Source of the DNA: Inia geoffrensis
Taxonomy: Eukaryota > Chordata > Mammalia > Artiodactyla > Iniidae
DNA: 64,000 bases
Reading direction: 5' to 3'
NCBI GenBank assembly: GCA_036417435.1
Contig: CM070918.1
Location: 31,007,523 to 31,071,522, forward strand
Below are positions 45,624 through 56,581 of the stretch, piece after piece. Below the pieces are notes generated by a model, which was not told the DNA's origin, did not search any database, and saw nothing but the letters and a program-made list of their open reading frames with translations. Made by a program: the position numbers and the translations under genes. Every line of letters starts with the position of its first letter. Position 1 is the stretch's first letter.

Positions 45624-47921
45624 AAAGCCAATATGCATTCATTGGTCCTACTTGTAGGGATTTTTAATTCTCTCTCTTCTTTAGATGGAATAAAGTCTCT
45701 TGTCCTGTTTATGAGATCACGCCGACCATACACAGCCCACTACAGTCCACTAACACATAGTGGAGGTTGAACGTTGTCCAACGACTTGGAATCAGGTCCT
45801 GCCAGGTGAGCCTGTAGTCAAAAGGAGACACAATTGTCATTTCTGTTTTAAATCACGTCTGATCTTGACACGCAGCTAAAACGTTCTGCCAGCAAAGAGT
45901 TAAACAAGAAACTGTAAAAAATGATAGAAACAATATGAGATCGAACATCTCAACAGTTGCCAAAACTAGCAAATAAACAAAATCTGACCACAAAATCTCT
46001 CCAGATACACAGTGGCACCAATGCCAGCTTACGAACAAAGCTGCCCAATATATTTTTTAAATCCTTCTTGTCTCCCATTCATCTCCTGACCAAATGCTGG
46101 CAACAAACTGGCTCACAGAATTTTGAGTTGCAAAAGGGTTCAGGGATGAACTGGAGCAGAAGCTCTCAAATCGGGGAGCCGGGAAGATACCAGCCCCTGG
46201 GAGATGGTACAGATCCGAATCTGGGGAAGTGGGTATTTGAAAGAATATCTGTTGTTGTAATTGTATAGCAGGGGCAGGAGAGCATTTTTGCTTTCCTAGA
46301 ACAAAACACACAGAGAAACACTGAAAATCCCCTTGGCTGGTGGAGAAATGTCTACATTTTCTCTACCAAGCAGGGCATTTCTGGTGGAGGGACACACCAG
46401 GATCTTGAGAGGTAAAAGAGGTGATGTGCAGGATATTAATACTATCAGAAGAGAACATTGTTGAAGAGCTGATAAGGGCTGATAAAGAGTAACCTCCTCT
46501 TTTTACATATTTAAGAATTCGTTCCCCTTGCATTCAGTTCAGCAAATTATGGTTGAACAGCATGTGCCAGGGAGAGTGAAAAGTATTGGGAAAACGGGGC
46601 CAGGTTAGGCACTGTTCCAGCCTTCCATATTCCATATAAACAGAAAAATGGGCAATGCCAGGGTCGTTCTATAAAGATATGCAACTTGTCCTAGAAGAGA
46701 CAAAACTTAACCACAGGGTGTAATTAGGAAAGGCTTCCATGGAAAGGTGATACCTCTCCATTCTCTTCTTCATCATTACCCATGCCATTACTGTACTTGC
46801 TATGAGCTGGGCTACGTAAAGAAGAAAGGGAATTACAATCCCCACATGTAGGACCAGTTCATACATATTGGCTTTATACGTTTATCCTCAATGAACACTT
46901 CTGCTATTTCTCCTTGAAACACCTAACCCTAGATATTTCTCTCCAAATTATTAAAAGTTTCCCAAGATTTTTACCCTGCAGCATTGTGATGTCTGTTGAT
47001 ACTGCCCTCTGGCCAAAGACCTTCTCCCACACTTCTCACCCACCAGGAGTTTAGTCTACACATTTTTATTTTATTTTATTTTTATATATTCATTGCATCA
47101 GTTTGTCTATAAATGGCATCATTATAACAAATGCAACTGACATTAACAGCCAGGAAGCTTACACAATAATTTGTAATAAACATAAAGCTCACCTGGTGGG
47201 CAGCAAAGTGCCAGGAGTATCAGGAATGAGTCTATGGGCTCTGTATATTTGGCATCCTGTGGGCATGTCAGTTGGTCTTTTTTGAAAGGGATGAACCAAC
47301 CTAATAAGTCAGTTACGTGTAGATTTAGAAGCTTCTATTATAAAATCCAGTTTTTCTCTTCTGCTATCCTGTCCCCTGCAGCCACATCAACAGACTTGTG
47401 TCACTGCCACCTCTCAGAGACTCCCTCTACCTCTAAACTTCGCTCCCCACCTATTTAGTTAGACATCCTAACTCAAGCTACACCTAATTTTTATGCATTT
47501 TTAAACTTCATTCTTATGAACTTTTAAGGAAACCCTTCCTTCCACCCTCGTCTCCCCCCTGAATATTTCAAACCCAGCTCTTTGAGACTGTGGAGATGGA
47601 GAAGGCTTTTCTGGGTTTGCTCTGAAAAGAGGGGCTGCTGACCTGATGGGTTTTGAGCAACAGGCTGTATCACCTATCATGTCTTAACTGTGGGCCAACA
47701 CTGACATTTTTATAGCCATTTATTATAATATGGGTTTTTTAGCACATAGCTGAATATCATATTGATTAGAATATGACATCCAAGCACTGGAAAAACTCAG
47801 TCCCAAGTCCTGGATTCTTTGCATGCAGATGCTATAAGTCACCTGGGCAGAGTGCTGTGTTAGGCACATTACATAACCCACACAGGCTCTGAGTTGAACT
47901 GTTCTGTATTTTGTAATGCAT
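45624..47921. other. Unique non-coding sequence
   Basis: No exon, RNA gene or young repeat is recognised over about 2.3 kb. Minor AT-rich stretches occur (about 47058-47085). Confidence 0.5.
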
Positions 47922-47935
47922 AAAAACCTGAGATG

Positions 47936-48137
47936 GGGCTTCCCTGGTGGCGCAGTTGTTGAGAGTCCGCCTGCCGATGCGGGGGACTCGGTTTTGTGCC
48001 CCAGTCTGGGAAGATCCCACATGCCACGAGGCGGCTGGGCCCGTGAGCCATGGCCGCTGAGCCTGCATGTCCGGAGCCTGTGCTCTGCAACGGGAGAGGC
48101 CACAACGGTGAGAGGCCTGCGTACCACACACACACAA
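47936..48137 (+). mobile_element. CHR-2 SINE with a CA-repeat tail
   Basis: The head is ggggcttccctggtggcgca and the end gagaggcctgcgtaccac. The tail has turned into (CA)n followed by A8. An imperfect target duplication is aaaaacctgagatg at 47922-47935 and aaaaccctgagatg at 48140-48153. The B-box region is altered (ctcggttttgtgcc), so pol III promoter strength is probably reduced. Confidence 0.93.
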
Positions 48138-48309
48138 AAAAAACCCTGAGATGACACAGCCAGGAATCTGGTTAGCAGTGCCACATGACTACAGAGCTAT
48201 TAGCCTCAGAGCTATTTGGAGGTCATTGTGGTAGGCGTTGGTTACCTCCCCAGCAAACATTCTCTGTCCCCCTTCCCATCAGCTCTTATATAACTTAAGG
48301 CAGTACTAT

Positions 48310-48574
48310 TTGCCATAACAGAGAAAAAAACAACGTCTCAGAGGCTTAATATAATAGAAATATATTTCTTGCTCAAGTAAAATCCAATTTGAGGTGGAAG
48401 CTGGAGGGACGATCTGTTCCATGCAGTCATTCAGGGACCAAAGCTCATTGTATCTGTGACCCCCTTCCTCCTCTAGGGTTTTAGGATGTTCTCCATTTAA
48501 CCAGTGAACAGAGGAGGAGACGGCAAAGGATTGTGTGGGAGGCTTTTACGTACCAGGTCTAGAAGTAGCTTACA
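48310..48574 (+). mobile_element. Old LTR-like repeat, fragment
   Basis: The words atataatagaaatatatttc, ttgctcaagtaaaatccaat and agtcattcagggaccaaagc resemble the class at 38620. Boundaries are unclear. Confidence 0.4.
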
Positions 48575-48900
48575 TTCACTGTCCATAATTCAATAACATG
48601 GTCCAAAAGGATGGGGAGCCTATGTGGTACACACTATTCCTTTTTTGGAGAGAAGGAAACGGAGACACAGAGGGTTTACAGAACTTGCCCAAAGTCACAC
48701 AGCTGGTCACAGTGGAGTTGAGATTTGAACCCAAATCTCAGACACCGGAGAGTGTGTTGGCCGCGCCGCGTGGCATGTGGGATCTTAGTTCCCCAACCAG
48801 GGATCAAACCCATGCCCCCTGCGTTGGAAGTGCAGAGTTAACCACTGGACCACCAGGGAAGTCCCCTGGAGAGTATGTTTTAAATCATTCTATTTTATTC
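48575..48900 (-). mobile_element. MIR SINE interrupted by a CHR-1-like SINE
   Basis: The left part (cattcactgtccataattca, gaaggaaacggagacacaga, gtcacacagctggtcacagt, tgagatttgaacccaaatct) is the complement of MIR. A short continuation follows the inserted SINE (aaatcattctatttt). Confidence 0.75.
48765..48865 (-). mobile_element. CHR-1/Bov-tA-like short SINE nested in a MIR
   Basis: Complement order: ggccgcgccgcgtggcatgt, gggatcttagttccccaacc, agggatcaaacccatgcccc, ccactggaccaccagggaag and tccc. An imperfect duplication is cggagagtgtgtt at 48746-48758 and tggagagtatgtt at 48867-48879. It has no T-run tail. The GGCCGCGC end marks the short form. Confidence 0.85.
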
Positions 48901-49656
48901 TGGAGGAAGTAAGCCCTGAGATGGATCTTTGGATCTTGAACATAGGATATGGAACAGTGGAAGAAAAGACAGAGGACATTTCTTTTAAAAACCAGACATC
49001 TTTAAAGGCAAATTAAGGTAATCTTCTCTGGGTAATGTACCCATATGACATCATCCCCCAAGAACCCATCTTACCAGCCTCTTCCCATTTGTAGTAGCTT
49101 CACCCTCTCACACATGTGGGCAGTGTTGGTACCTACATATACATGCCCCTCCTGTTTGACCAGGGCTGAGATGTCCCAGAGGGTGGAGGATTTCTCCCTT
49201 CCTTTCCTGACAGCTCTGAGCACAGTGGCAAGGGGAAGTCAGTAATCCATCACTATTTAACAGGTTGAGAATGCGCTACGATGTGGGACCAGAGGTGTAT
49301 CTGCTCACCTAGAGAGGAAGGAGCCTGCCAATCAATATCAAGATGGGCTGGGGGCAGTAGGGAGAGGCACTGTCTCCTGTAGCACTCCTTGCTGGATGGA
49401 GAAGTACGTTTGGAGCGTGATGGGTTCAGGGCATGATGCACTGATGGACAGCAGTCTCACAAATAAAAATTTGGAATATGAAAGGCATTCCTGACTTTTC
49501 CCAAGTTTATACATATATTCATGAAGCTGTTTTGACTTAATTGACTCTTCCAAGACTGGTGGGATGAAAATAAGAGGCTTTTTTGGACAACTTTGGTAAG
49601 GCAAAAGGACAGTGGAAAGTAGTTTATAGTTGGACAGAACTAGGTTTCTACCATAA
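48901..49656. other. Unique non-coding sequence
   Basis: Nothing is recognised beyond short chance frames. Confidence 0.5.
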
Positions 49657-50978
49657 GAAACCAGGAAAAGAAGAGCAAATTAAATTCAAAGCAAGAAAAA
49701 TAGAGGCAACAAATAAAGATCGGAAAATAAGTAAATGAAAAAGAAAACCAAATCAATACAGAAAATCAGTGGAAACAAAACTAGATATGTGGCAAGATCA
49801 GCAAAACTGACAAATATTTAACCTAACTAACCAGAGAAAAAGAGAAGGCAGAAATTACCAATATCAGAAACAAGAGCAGTGGCATCACTGCTGATTCTAT
49901 CTTAAGATGTTAAGATGATAATAAGGAAATATTATCAACACCTTGATTCTAATAAATTTGACAACTTAGATGAAATGGACAAATTTCTTGAAAATACAGT
50001 CTACCAAAACTTATTCACTGAGAAATAGATAAGCTGAATAGTCCTATATCTGTTAAATAAATTTTTAGTTAAAATTCTTCCCATAAAGACAACTCCAGGC
50101 TAGGTGCTTTCACTGGGGAATTCTACCAAACATTTAAGGAAGAAATAATACTAGTTCTACACAAACTCTTCTGGAAAATTGAAGAGGTATAAGACTTGCA
50201 TCTAGAATTTTAAATAACTCTCAAAACTCAGTAATAAGAAAATAAACAAACTAATAAAAGATTTGAGCAGACGCTTAACCAAAGAAAAGATATACTGATG
50301 GCAACTAACACACAAAATGATTGTTAACATCATTAGTAATTAGGGAGTGAAAATTATAACCACAGTGTGGCACTACTCTGCAGCAGGTGTGATATTACAC
50401 CCACTAAAATGGCTAAAATTTTAAAAAATCAATGACTCCAAGCGTTGGTTAGAATGTTCACCAACTGAAAGTTTCATATGCTGTTACTGATTATGTGAAA
50501 TGGTACAACCACTTTGGAAAACAGTTTGCAGTTTCTTAAAAAGTTAAATGTACAACCACCATGTGATTTAGCCATCCCAGTTCTAGGTATTTACCTAAGA
50601 GAATTAGATCCACACAAGCTCTTTTTCATAGTTTCATAGTAGCTTTATTTATAATAAGTAAAAAACCTGGAAACAACAACAATGTTCATCAATAGGTATG
50701 TTGATAAAGCTATTGTGTATCCATTCAGTGAAATACTGCTCAGCCATTAAAAACAACAATAAAAATAAAACTATTGCTACAGGTGAGAACTTGGGTGAAT
50801 CTCAAAACAGGTAGGCTGAGTGGAAGAAGCCAGACAAAAAGAGTACATATTATATACTCACTTATATACAACTCTAGGAAATGCAAACTCATCCATAGCG
50901 ACAGAATGACATGTGGCTGCTTGGGACCCAGAGGAGTGGAGGGGGATGGGAGGATGTGACTACAAGAGGTCAAAAGAC
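49657..50978 (+). mobile_element. L1M LINE with a large internal deletion
   Basis: 49657-50187 follows the ORF2 linker and the start of the RT domain (ccagagaaaaagagaaggca, gaattctaccaaacatttaa, gaagaaataatactagttct). From about 50190 the sequence is the ORF2 C-terminal and 3'UTR part (caacatcattagtaattagg, cactttggaaaacagtttgc, atccattcagtgaaatactg, tgagtggaagaagccagaca). The RT core between them, of the order of 2 kb, is missing. All frames are broken. Confidence 0.8.
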
Positions 50979-51195
50979 TTTTTTTTTTTTTTTTCTCTTT
51001 TGCAGTATGCAGGCCTCTCACTGCTGTGGCCTCTCCCCGTTGCGGAGCACAGGCTCCGGAGGCGCGGGCTCAGCGGCCATGGCTCACGGGCCCAGGAGCT
51101 CCACGGCATGTGGGATCTTCCCGGACCGGGGCACGAACCCGTGTCCCCTACATCGGCAGGCGGACTTTCAACCACTGCGCCACCAGGGAAGTCCT
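50979..51195 (-). mobile_element. CHR-2 SINE at the 3' end of the L1M
   Basis: A T-run (with a CTC interruption), then gcagtatgcaggcctctcac, gatcttcccggaccggggca and the head complement ccaccagggaagtcc. No clean target duplication was found. Confidence 0.93.
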
Positions 51196-51749
51196 ATACC
51201 TCTACCTTATGCGACTTCTTTCTCACTGTCTTCAGCTTCTCAGTGTTACATCTCCTGAGGCAGCCATTAAAGAGACTTTTGATTGGACACATTTGAGTGA
51301 AATACCCATCCTGAATTATTATTAACCATGGCACGGGCTGGGATCTTGTAGGAAACTGGAAGCTCCCCCTTAAGAATGTGAACAGTTGTCATGTTGCTCT
51401 CATATAACACCTCTAATGCCCAGTATGTGTGAGTGTAGGCTCTGTGAACGAGGCACTGGGCAGGTCATTTGGACTATTAATGGCTCAATAAGGAACACTA
51501 GGCTTAAGCTTCCAGACACTGGCAAAAAAGAAAAATGGTAGAAGGAAAGCAGGGATGTGGCCTGGAGGGGCTAATGAACGAGGCTGGAAATTGGAAGAAA
51601 AGAATGTGAATGCAGTTGGGGGAAGGCAGCCCTGGTGGGGTAAGTGGAGTGGAAATGACAGCTGGTGGGAAAGTACAAGACACACTCGGGGCAAGTTGAG
51701 ATGTGAGGGTTTACATATATAAGCACATGGGTGTATGTAGGGGAAGGGG
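51196..51749. other. Unique non-coding sequence
   Basis: Nothing is recognised. Confidence 0.5.
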
Positions 51750-51900
51750 TCACTAACAGGAGATAAGGCTGGAAAGGAAAGATTGCAGAAAGCTTCCCAT
51801 ACTGGGATAAGTGGTTTGGATTTTATCTGTAACAGAGAGTCATGGAAGGGTTTTGGACAGAGTTATGGTTAATGGAAGAGACCTTGTTTTCTTATGTTTG
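51750..51900 (+). mobile_element. Old mammal-wide repeat fragment, unnamed
   Basis: The phrases ggtttggattttatctgtaa and gtcatggaagggttttggac belong to the same family as 36065-36665. Confidence 0.5.
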
Positions 51901-51974
51901 TCAGAAAGTGGTCTATTGGATTCTAGGCAGAAGAGCCTTAAAAAGAAGCCCTGAAGGAGGAATTGAAAGTTCTG

Positions 51975-52155
51975 GGCCTGAATTTTAGCTCTGCCAGTTG
52001 CTTACTACAGACAAGCCAAGAGGCTTGGGCAACCTCTCCAAACTTGTTTCCTCTTTTGTTAAATGGGATGCTAATGTCTGCTGCTCTTACTTTACAAAGT
52101 AATTTTGAGTGTCAAATGAAATGCTAGAGTACATGAAAGTACCTACCAAAATATA
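51975..52155 (+). mobile_element. MIR SINE
   Basis: The order tgaattttagctctgccagt, tgcttactacagacaagcca, ggcaacctctccaaacttgt and ttgttaaatgggatgctaat followed by tagagtacatgaaagtacct matches the MIR core and tail. Confidence 0.8.
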
Positions 52156-52160
52156 CTATA

Positions 52161-52365
52161 GGGACTTCCCTTGTGGCACAGCACTTAAGTCTCCACGCTC
52201 CCAATGCAGGGGCCCTGGGTTCGATCCCTGGTCAGGGAACTACATCCCACATGCATGCTGCAACTAAGAGTTCTCATGCCACAACTAAGGAGCCGGCAAA
52301 CTGCCACTAAGGAGCCCGCCTGCTGCAACTAAGACCTGGTGCAACCAAATAAATAAATATTTTTA
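52161..52365 (+). mobile_element. CHR-1-type SINE, long form
   Basis: The head is gggacttcccttgtggcaca, the B-box region gggttcgatccctggtcagg (a good pol III B box), with modules gccacaactaaggagccggc, and the tail ccaaataaataaatattttt. It is inserted at the tail of the preceding MIR. No firm target duplication was found. Confidence 0.88.
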
Positions 52366-52609
52366 ACATTACTATATACACAGTGATTTGTATTATCGTT
52401 CTCTTCTCCCATCCAGCTGGACTGCCAAAGCCGTATCTTACTGGTGAAATATGGATGTTTTCTTGCCGTGAAAAGGAGGCCATTAAGAGGACCAGACAGA
52501 GAGAAAAGAACATTATTTAGCCAAGGCCAGAATGGTCCCTTGTTTGAGAAAGTTAGCTCATTTTAGACTTGACACTACAAAAAATGAGTTTCAACGGTTG
52601 TTCATGCAT
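52366..52609. other. Unique non-coding sequence
   Basis: Nothing is recognised. Confidence 0.5.
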
Positions 52610-52940
52610 TAAACATTTACTGGGCACCTCCTATGTGTCTGCCTGGGGATAAAAAGGTAATCACGATAAATTTCCTGCAATCTAGGAGCTCAGAACATGG
52701 AGTTCCTCCTACTTATGCTCCCTTTCCTCCTTCATGCAACCTAGATATATATATTGAATGCTTATCTGGTGCCTGGCACTGAGTGCTAGAGCTAAAGCAA
52801 TGGATTAGATAGAGATAGCCCCTGTCTTCAGGGACCTTACATTCAGGTAGGAGAAACAGAAACACAGGAGCAAACAAATATTTAAATCAGAGAATTTCAG
52901 ATGGTGACAGGGGCCAGAGAGAGGGTAAAAGAAGGTGATG
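52610..52940 (+). mobile_element. Old L2/MIR-class repeat pieces
   Basis: Two phrases of the type taaacatttactgggcacct and tgcttatctggtgcctggca suggest two copies of an old repeat, the second (from about 52755) running up to the SINE. Confidence 0.45.
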
Positions 52941-53118
52941 AGGGCTTCCCTGGTGGCGCAGCGGTTGGGAGTCCGCCTGCCGATGCAGGGGACACGGGTT
53001 CATGCCCCGGTCCGGGAAAATCCCACATGCCGTGGAGCGTCTGGGCCCTTGAGCCATGGCCGCTGAGCCTGCGCGTATGGAGCCTGTGCTCCGCAACGGG
53101 AGAGGCCACAACAGTGAA
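52941..53118 (+). mobile_element. CHR-2 SINE lacking its 3' end
   Basis: The head is agggcttccctggtggcgca and the body is intact through gcaacgggagaggccacaac. It breaks off at agtgaaag where gagaggcccgcgtaccg and the A-tail are expected. A 12-base inverted copy of its own 5' tip (cagggaagccct) lies at 53132-53143. Confidence 0.92.
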
Positions 53119-53143
53119 AGATTTAGAGAGACAGGGAAGCCCT

Positions 53144-53445
53144 TTAGAGTAGCCACATTCACAAATGCAAAAAGAAATAAACAGGTGGAATTAATTTTAA
53201 TCATATGCTTTATTTAAGCTAATATAGCCAAAATATCATTTCAATATGTAATCAATATAAAAAAATAGTGACAAGATGATGAGACATTTGACCTTTCTTT
53301 ACACTCAGTCTTTGAAATCCGGTGATTACTTTACACTTGTGATAGCACATCACAAAGTGCCCATGTACCCCTGCCCCTTTGTGAGTGTTCATAGCCACAT
53401 GTAGCTAGTGGCCATTGTGCCCAATGGTACAGCTCTGGGCCTCTC
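53144..53445 (+). mobile_element. hAT-type (MER1 group) non-autonomous DNA transposon
   Basis: The order tagagtagccacattcacaa, gtggaattaattttaatcat, caatatgtaatcaatataaa and atagccacatgtagctagtg is that of an abundant Charlie-type element. No transposase is present. The 5' terminus is missing or replaced by the SINE junction. Confidence 0.65.
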
Positions 53446-54323
53446 TGTTAACTCAGATAAATCTCCTTCCTTTATTACATGGGCGTGTTGGCGCTATTCT
53501 TCAGCTCCATAAAGGGACTTCTAAAAATTTTAATGTAATCTGCAAATGCCAAAATTACCAGCATCGTGCTCTCATTAATTCCCGTAAGCAATGTCCCAGG
53601 GTTGACCCCCTGGGTCTGTTGGGAAGGGCTGAGTCATGGTGTTGATAAGCCATCCCTCACTGGGTTGTCATGGGGGCTGGCCTGGCCAGGATGGGACCAG
53701 CCTTCAGATGGGACCGGCTCTGGGGAGCCAGCTGCAGCAATGGGCCGGTGGTGTTTCTTCTGGGAAGATCCCTCCCAGGCTGAGGCAGGAAAAAAGAAGA
53801 GCTCATTTTTGTCCTGCATTGGTTCTCACCCTGGCAAAGGGGAAAATGAGATGAACACTTTGAAATGCTAATTATTTAATCTCTGCCAATGTTGGCCGCT
53901 TCCAAGAGAGCCCATGTTCATTTTTAAAATGAAACTATTTTAGAAAATGACCCAGGTCATGAAAGTGTGGTCCTCTTGCGGGGGGGGCCAAGGGGCCCTT
54001 CCCAGAACCCATCAGCCCTCCAGTGGGCTTGAGCAGCCTCCCTTGGAGGTTAGGCTGTTCCCCTGACTCCTTTGTAAGCAGCCTCAGAAAGTCTCTTGAA
54101 TTTAGAAAATTGTGCCAGCAGAATGCCATGGGGATTGAAAGACCCGAGTTCAGCCTACAATTTCTGAACTTTCTTCATAAGGGATGCTGGCAGATTGTCA
54201 GACTCTGCTAGCTGTTTTCACATGTCTAGAATTTTCTTCGTGGATCTGTAGTGAGAATCAAGTAATATTACTCACGTGGTATGTGTAGGCCTGACAGTGA
54301 ACAATCCAGTTTAGTACTCAGTA
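53446..54323. other. Unique sequence, possible conserved element
   Basis: The part about 53515-53600 and 53860-53935 (attttaatgtaatctgcaaa, gaaatgctaattatttaatc) is AT-rich with homeodomain-type words and no repeat match. A G-run lies at 53979-53986. The overlapping 61-101 residue frames are not recognised. Confidence 0.35.
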
Positions 54324-54333
54324 CATTTTAGCC

Positions 54334-54544
54334 TTTCTTTTTTTTTTTTTTTGCAGTACGCGGGCCTTTCACTGTTGTGGCCTCTCCCGTCGCGGAGCAC
54401 AGGCTCCGGATGCGCAGGCTCAGCGGCCATGGCTCACGGGCCCAGCCGCTCCGCGGCATGTGGGATCTTCCCGGACCGGGGCACGAACCCGTGTCCCCTG
54501 CATCGGCAGGCAGACCCTCAACCACTGCGCCACCAGGGAAGCCC
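54334..54544 (-). mobile_element. CHR-2 SINE with target-site duplication
   Basis: A T-run, gcagtacgcgggcctttcac, gatcttcccggaccggggca and the head complement ccaccagggaagcccc. The perfect 10-base duplication cattttagcc is at 54324-54333 and 54545-54554. Confidence 0.95.
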
Positions 54545-54554
54545 CATTTTAGCC

Positions 54555-54719
54555 ATTTTTAATTGTGCCGTTATAGTTGAGAAGGGCTGGAAATTGTGTG
54601 ATTATCTCTGATACACACTTATTTCTCGCTGTGTTTTTTGGGTTTTTTTGAATTCAGATTAAATATAGGAAAAAAGAACTTTCTGAAAAAAAGCTCTTCC
54701 TTTCACCCATATAAGCCTG
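54555..54719. other. Unique spacer
   Basis: Nothing is recognised. Confidence 0.5.
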
Positions 54720-55084
54720 TATTAGCCTGCTCAGGCTGTCATACTAAAAAACCAGACTGAGTGGCTTAAATGACAAAAATGTATTTTCTCATGGATTTGG
54801 AGACTGGGAGTCCAAAATTGAGGTGTCCGGAGGCTTGGTTTTTCTTGAGGCTTTTTTTTTTTTTTGGTTTGCAGGTAATTGCCTTCTCCCTGTATCCTCA
54901 CTTGGCCTTTCCTACATGTTCCTTCCTCTTCTTGTAAGGGCACCAGTCTTACTGAATTAGGGTCCCACCCTTTATGACCTCGTATAACCTTAATCACCTT
55001 CTTAAAGGACCTGTCTCCTAAGGTCCCTTTGGGGGTTAGGGTTACGGCATATGAATTTGGGGGACACAATTCAGTCCATAACAA
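54720..55084 (+). mobile_element. LTR-like mammalian repeat with TG...CA ends
   Basis: It begins tgtattagcctgctcaggct, continues with tgtattttctcatggatttg and accttaatcaccttcttaaa, and ends ggacacaattcagtccataa then CA. It is a solitary LTR-like unit without coding sequence. The T-run at about 54852-54863 is internal. Confidence 0.7.
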
Positions 55085-55489
55085 AGCCTAATCCCAAGTT
55101 TCATGTAAAAATTCAAAGTTATGGGGACAAAGCTAACAGAGGACTAAAGAATCCCCTTGCACGTTTTGGTTGTCTTTGAGATAAACATCTGAGAACTTGC
55201 CCCAAGTCTAATCACTTATAATAGTGTTTTTTTTAACTTTAGTCATTTCTCTACCACCTTTATGTTTTTATCACATCTGCCTTTTCCCTGTACTATGATT
55301 TATTTAGTATCTTTCATTAAATTGACTCCATATTTTACTTAAATAAATATATTTTGAAAGAAAACCTTAGGTCATTACTAAGAAATTTAAATGTTCTTGT
55401 TGTTTATAAGGAGAAAGTGATCATACAATAAATCAATGTATACAAGGAGTGTTATTGAATTCTTTCTAGACATTGCCTTATTTAACAAA
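55085..55489. other. Unique AT-rich sequence
   Basis: Nothing is recognised. Confidence 0.5.
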
Positions 55490-55740
55490 CACATAGCACT
55501 TACCATATGCCAGACACTATCCAAGCACTTTGTAAACATAACCTTGTATGTTCTTCATGACCTAAGAATGAATAGGTAGCTTTAATATTCTTATTTTGAA
55601 GAGGAGGTTAAATAACAGAGAGATTAGGTAACAGAGAGGTTAAATAACTCCCCAAAAGTCACACAGCTAGTGAGTCCAGTAACACTGGGAATCTGGGCAG
55701 CCTGATGTTGAACCTTTAATGTTTAAACTATATTCATTGA
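55490..55740 (-). mobile_element. MIR SINE
   Basis: The order acttaccatatgccagacac, aagcactttgtaaacataac, tagctttaatattcttattt and agtcacacagctagtgagtc is the complement of MIR. A near-duplicate gagagattaggtaacagagaggttaaataac-type stretch shows a local 18-base tandem duplication within it. Confidence 0.8.
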
Positions 55741-55905
55741 AAGACTAATTTTTACAGATTTAACGGTGAAAATCCTTTTGGATTACTTTCTCAGGAGAAA
55801 ATTTTCAAAGTCACATCAAATAAACTACAAATGATTTCCCATTCCAAAAACAAGTCTCAGTGTTTGACTATTAGCTAAGTGCCCGGGCTTAAAGGAAACA
55901 TTTCA

Positions 55906-56106
55906 GGGCTTCCCTGGTGGCGCAGTGGTTGAGAGTCCTCCTGCCGATGCAGGGGACACGGGTTCGTGCCCCGGTCTGGGAAGATCCCACATGCCGCGGA
56001 GCGGCTGGGCCCGTGAACCTGCGCATACGGAGCCTATGCTCCGCAACGGGAGAGGCCACAGCAGTGAGAGGCCCGAGTACCGCAAAAAAAAAAAAAAAAA
56101 AAGAAA
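55906..56106 (+). mobile_element. CHR-2 SINE with an internal deletion
   Basis: The head is gggcttccctggtggcgcag and the end gcccgagtaccgcaaaa followed by an A-run. Between GCTGGGCCCGTGA and ACCTGCGC the usual gccatggccgctgag stretch is missing. Possible short target duplication is aacatttca / aagatttca. The 152-residue frame across it is not a gene. Confidence 0.93.
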
Positions 56107-56581
56107 AGATTTCAACCCAGGCCTTCCCGACTGGGAAGCCCCACAGATTCACTGCATCTCCGCAGTTTGGCCTCTGGGGAAAGCATTCTCTGGTCCTGAT
56201 CAAAGGCAAAGACTAGTTCAGCTCTACCAGCCTCAGGGTTCTTCCTGGTGGGCTTCCTTGAGGGCCATTTACTCACCAGCACCTTTCCCCAGCTGGCAGG
56301 AAGATTGGGAAACTGATGCAGTTTGGAGGTGGGGGAAGGGAGGCTCATTCACAGCATTGTTCCCGCCAGCCACAAAAGCATAATCTGCTTGTTTCCCAGA
56401 TAGCGGAAACAAATCATGATTGAAGGGTCCCTCTGTGTAGATCTCCACCTCGTAAAGTCTATGCAACGGATTATCAGGATCTTGGGCTCTCCTCTAACCA
56501 CACAAGGCTCCTGGCAGAACTTTCTTTCCAGAACTAAACAAATTTAGCACCAGATGGCTAATATTGTTGACTTGAAGATTT
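56107..56581. other. Unique non-coding sequence
   Basis: Nothing is recognised. Confidence 0.5.
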
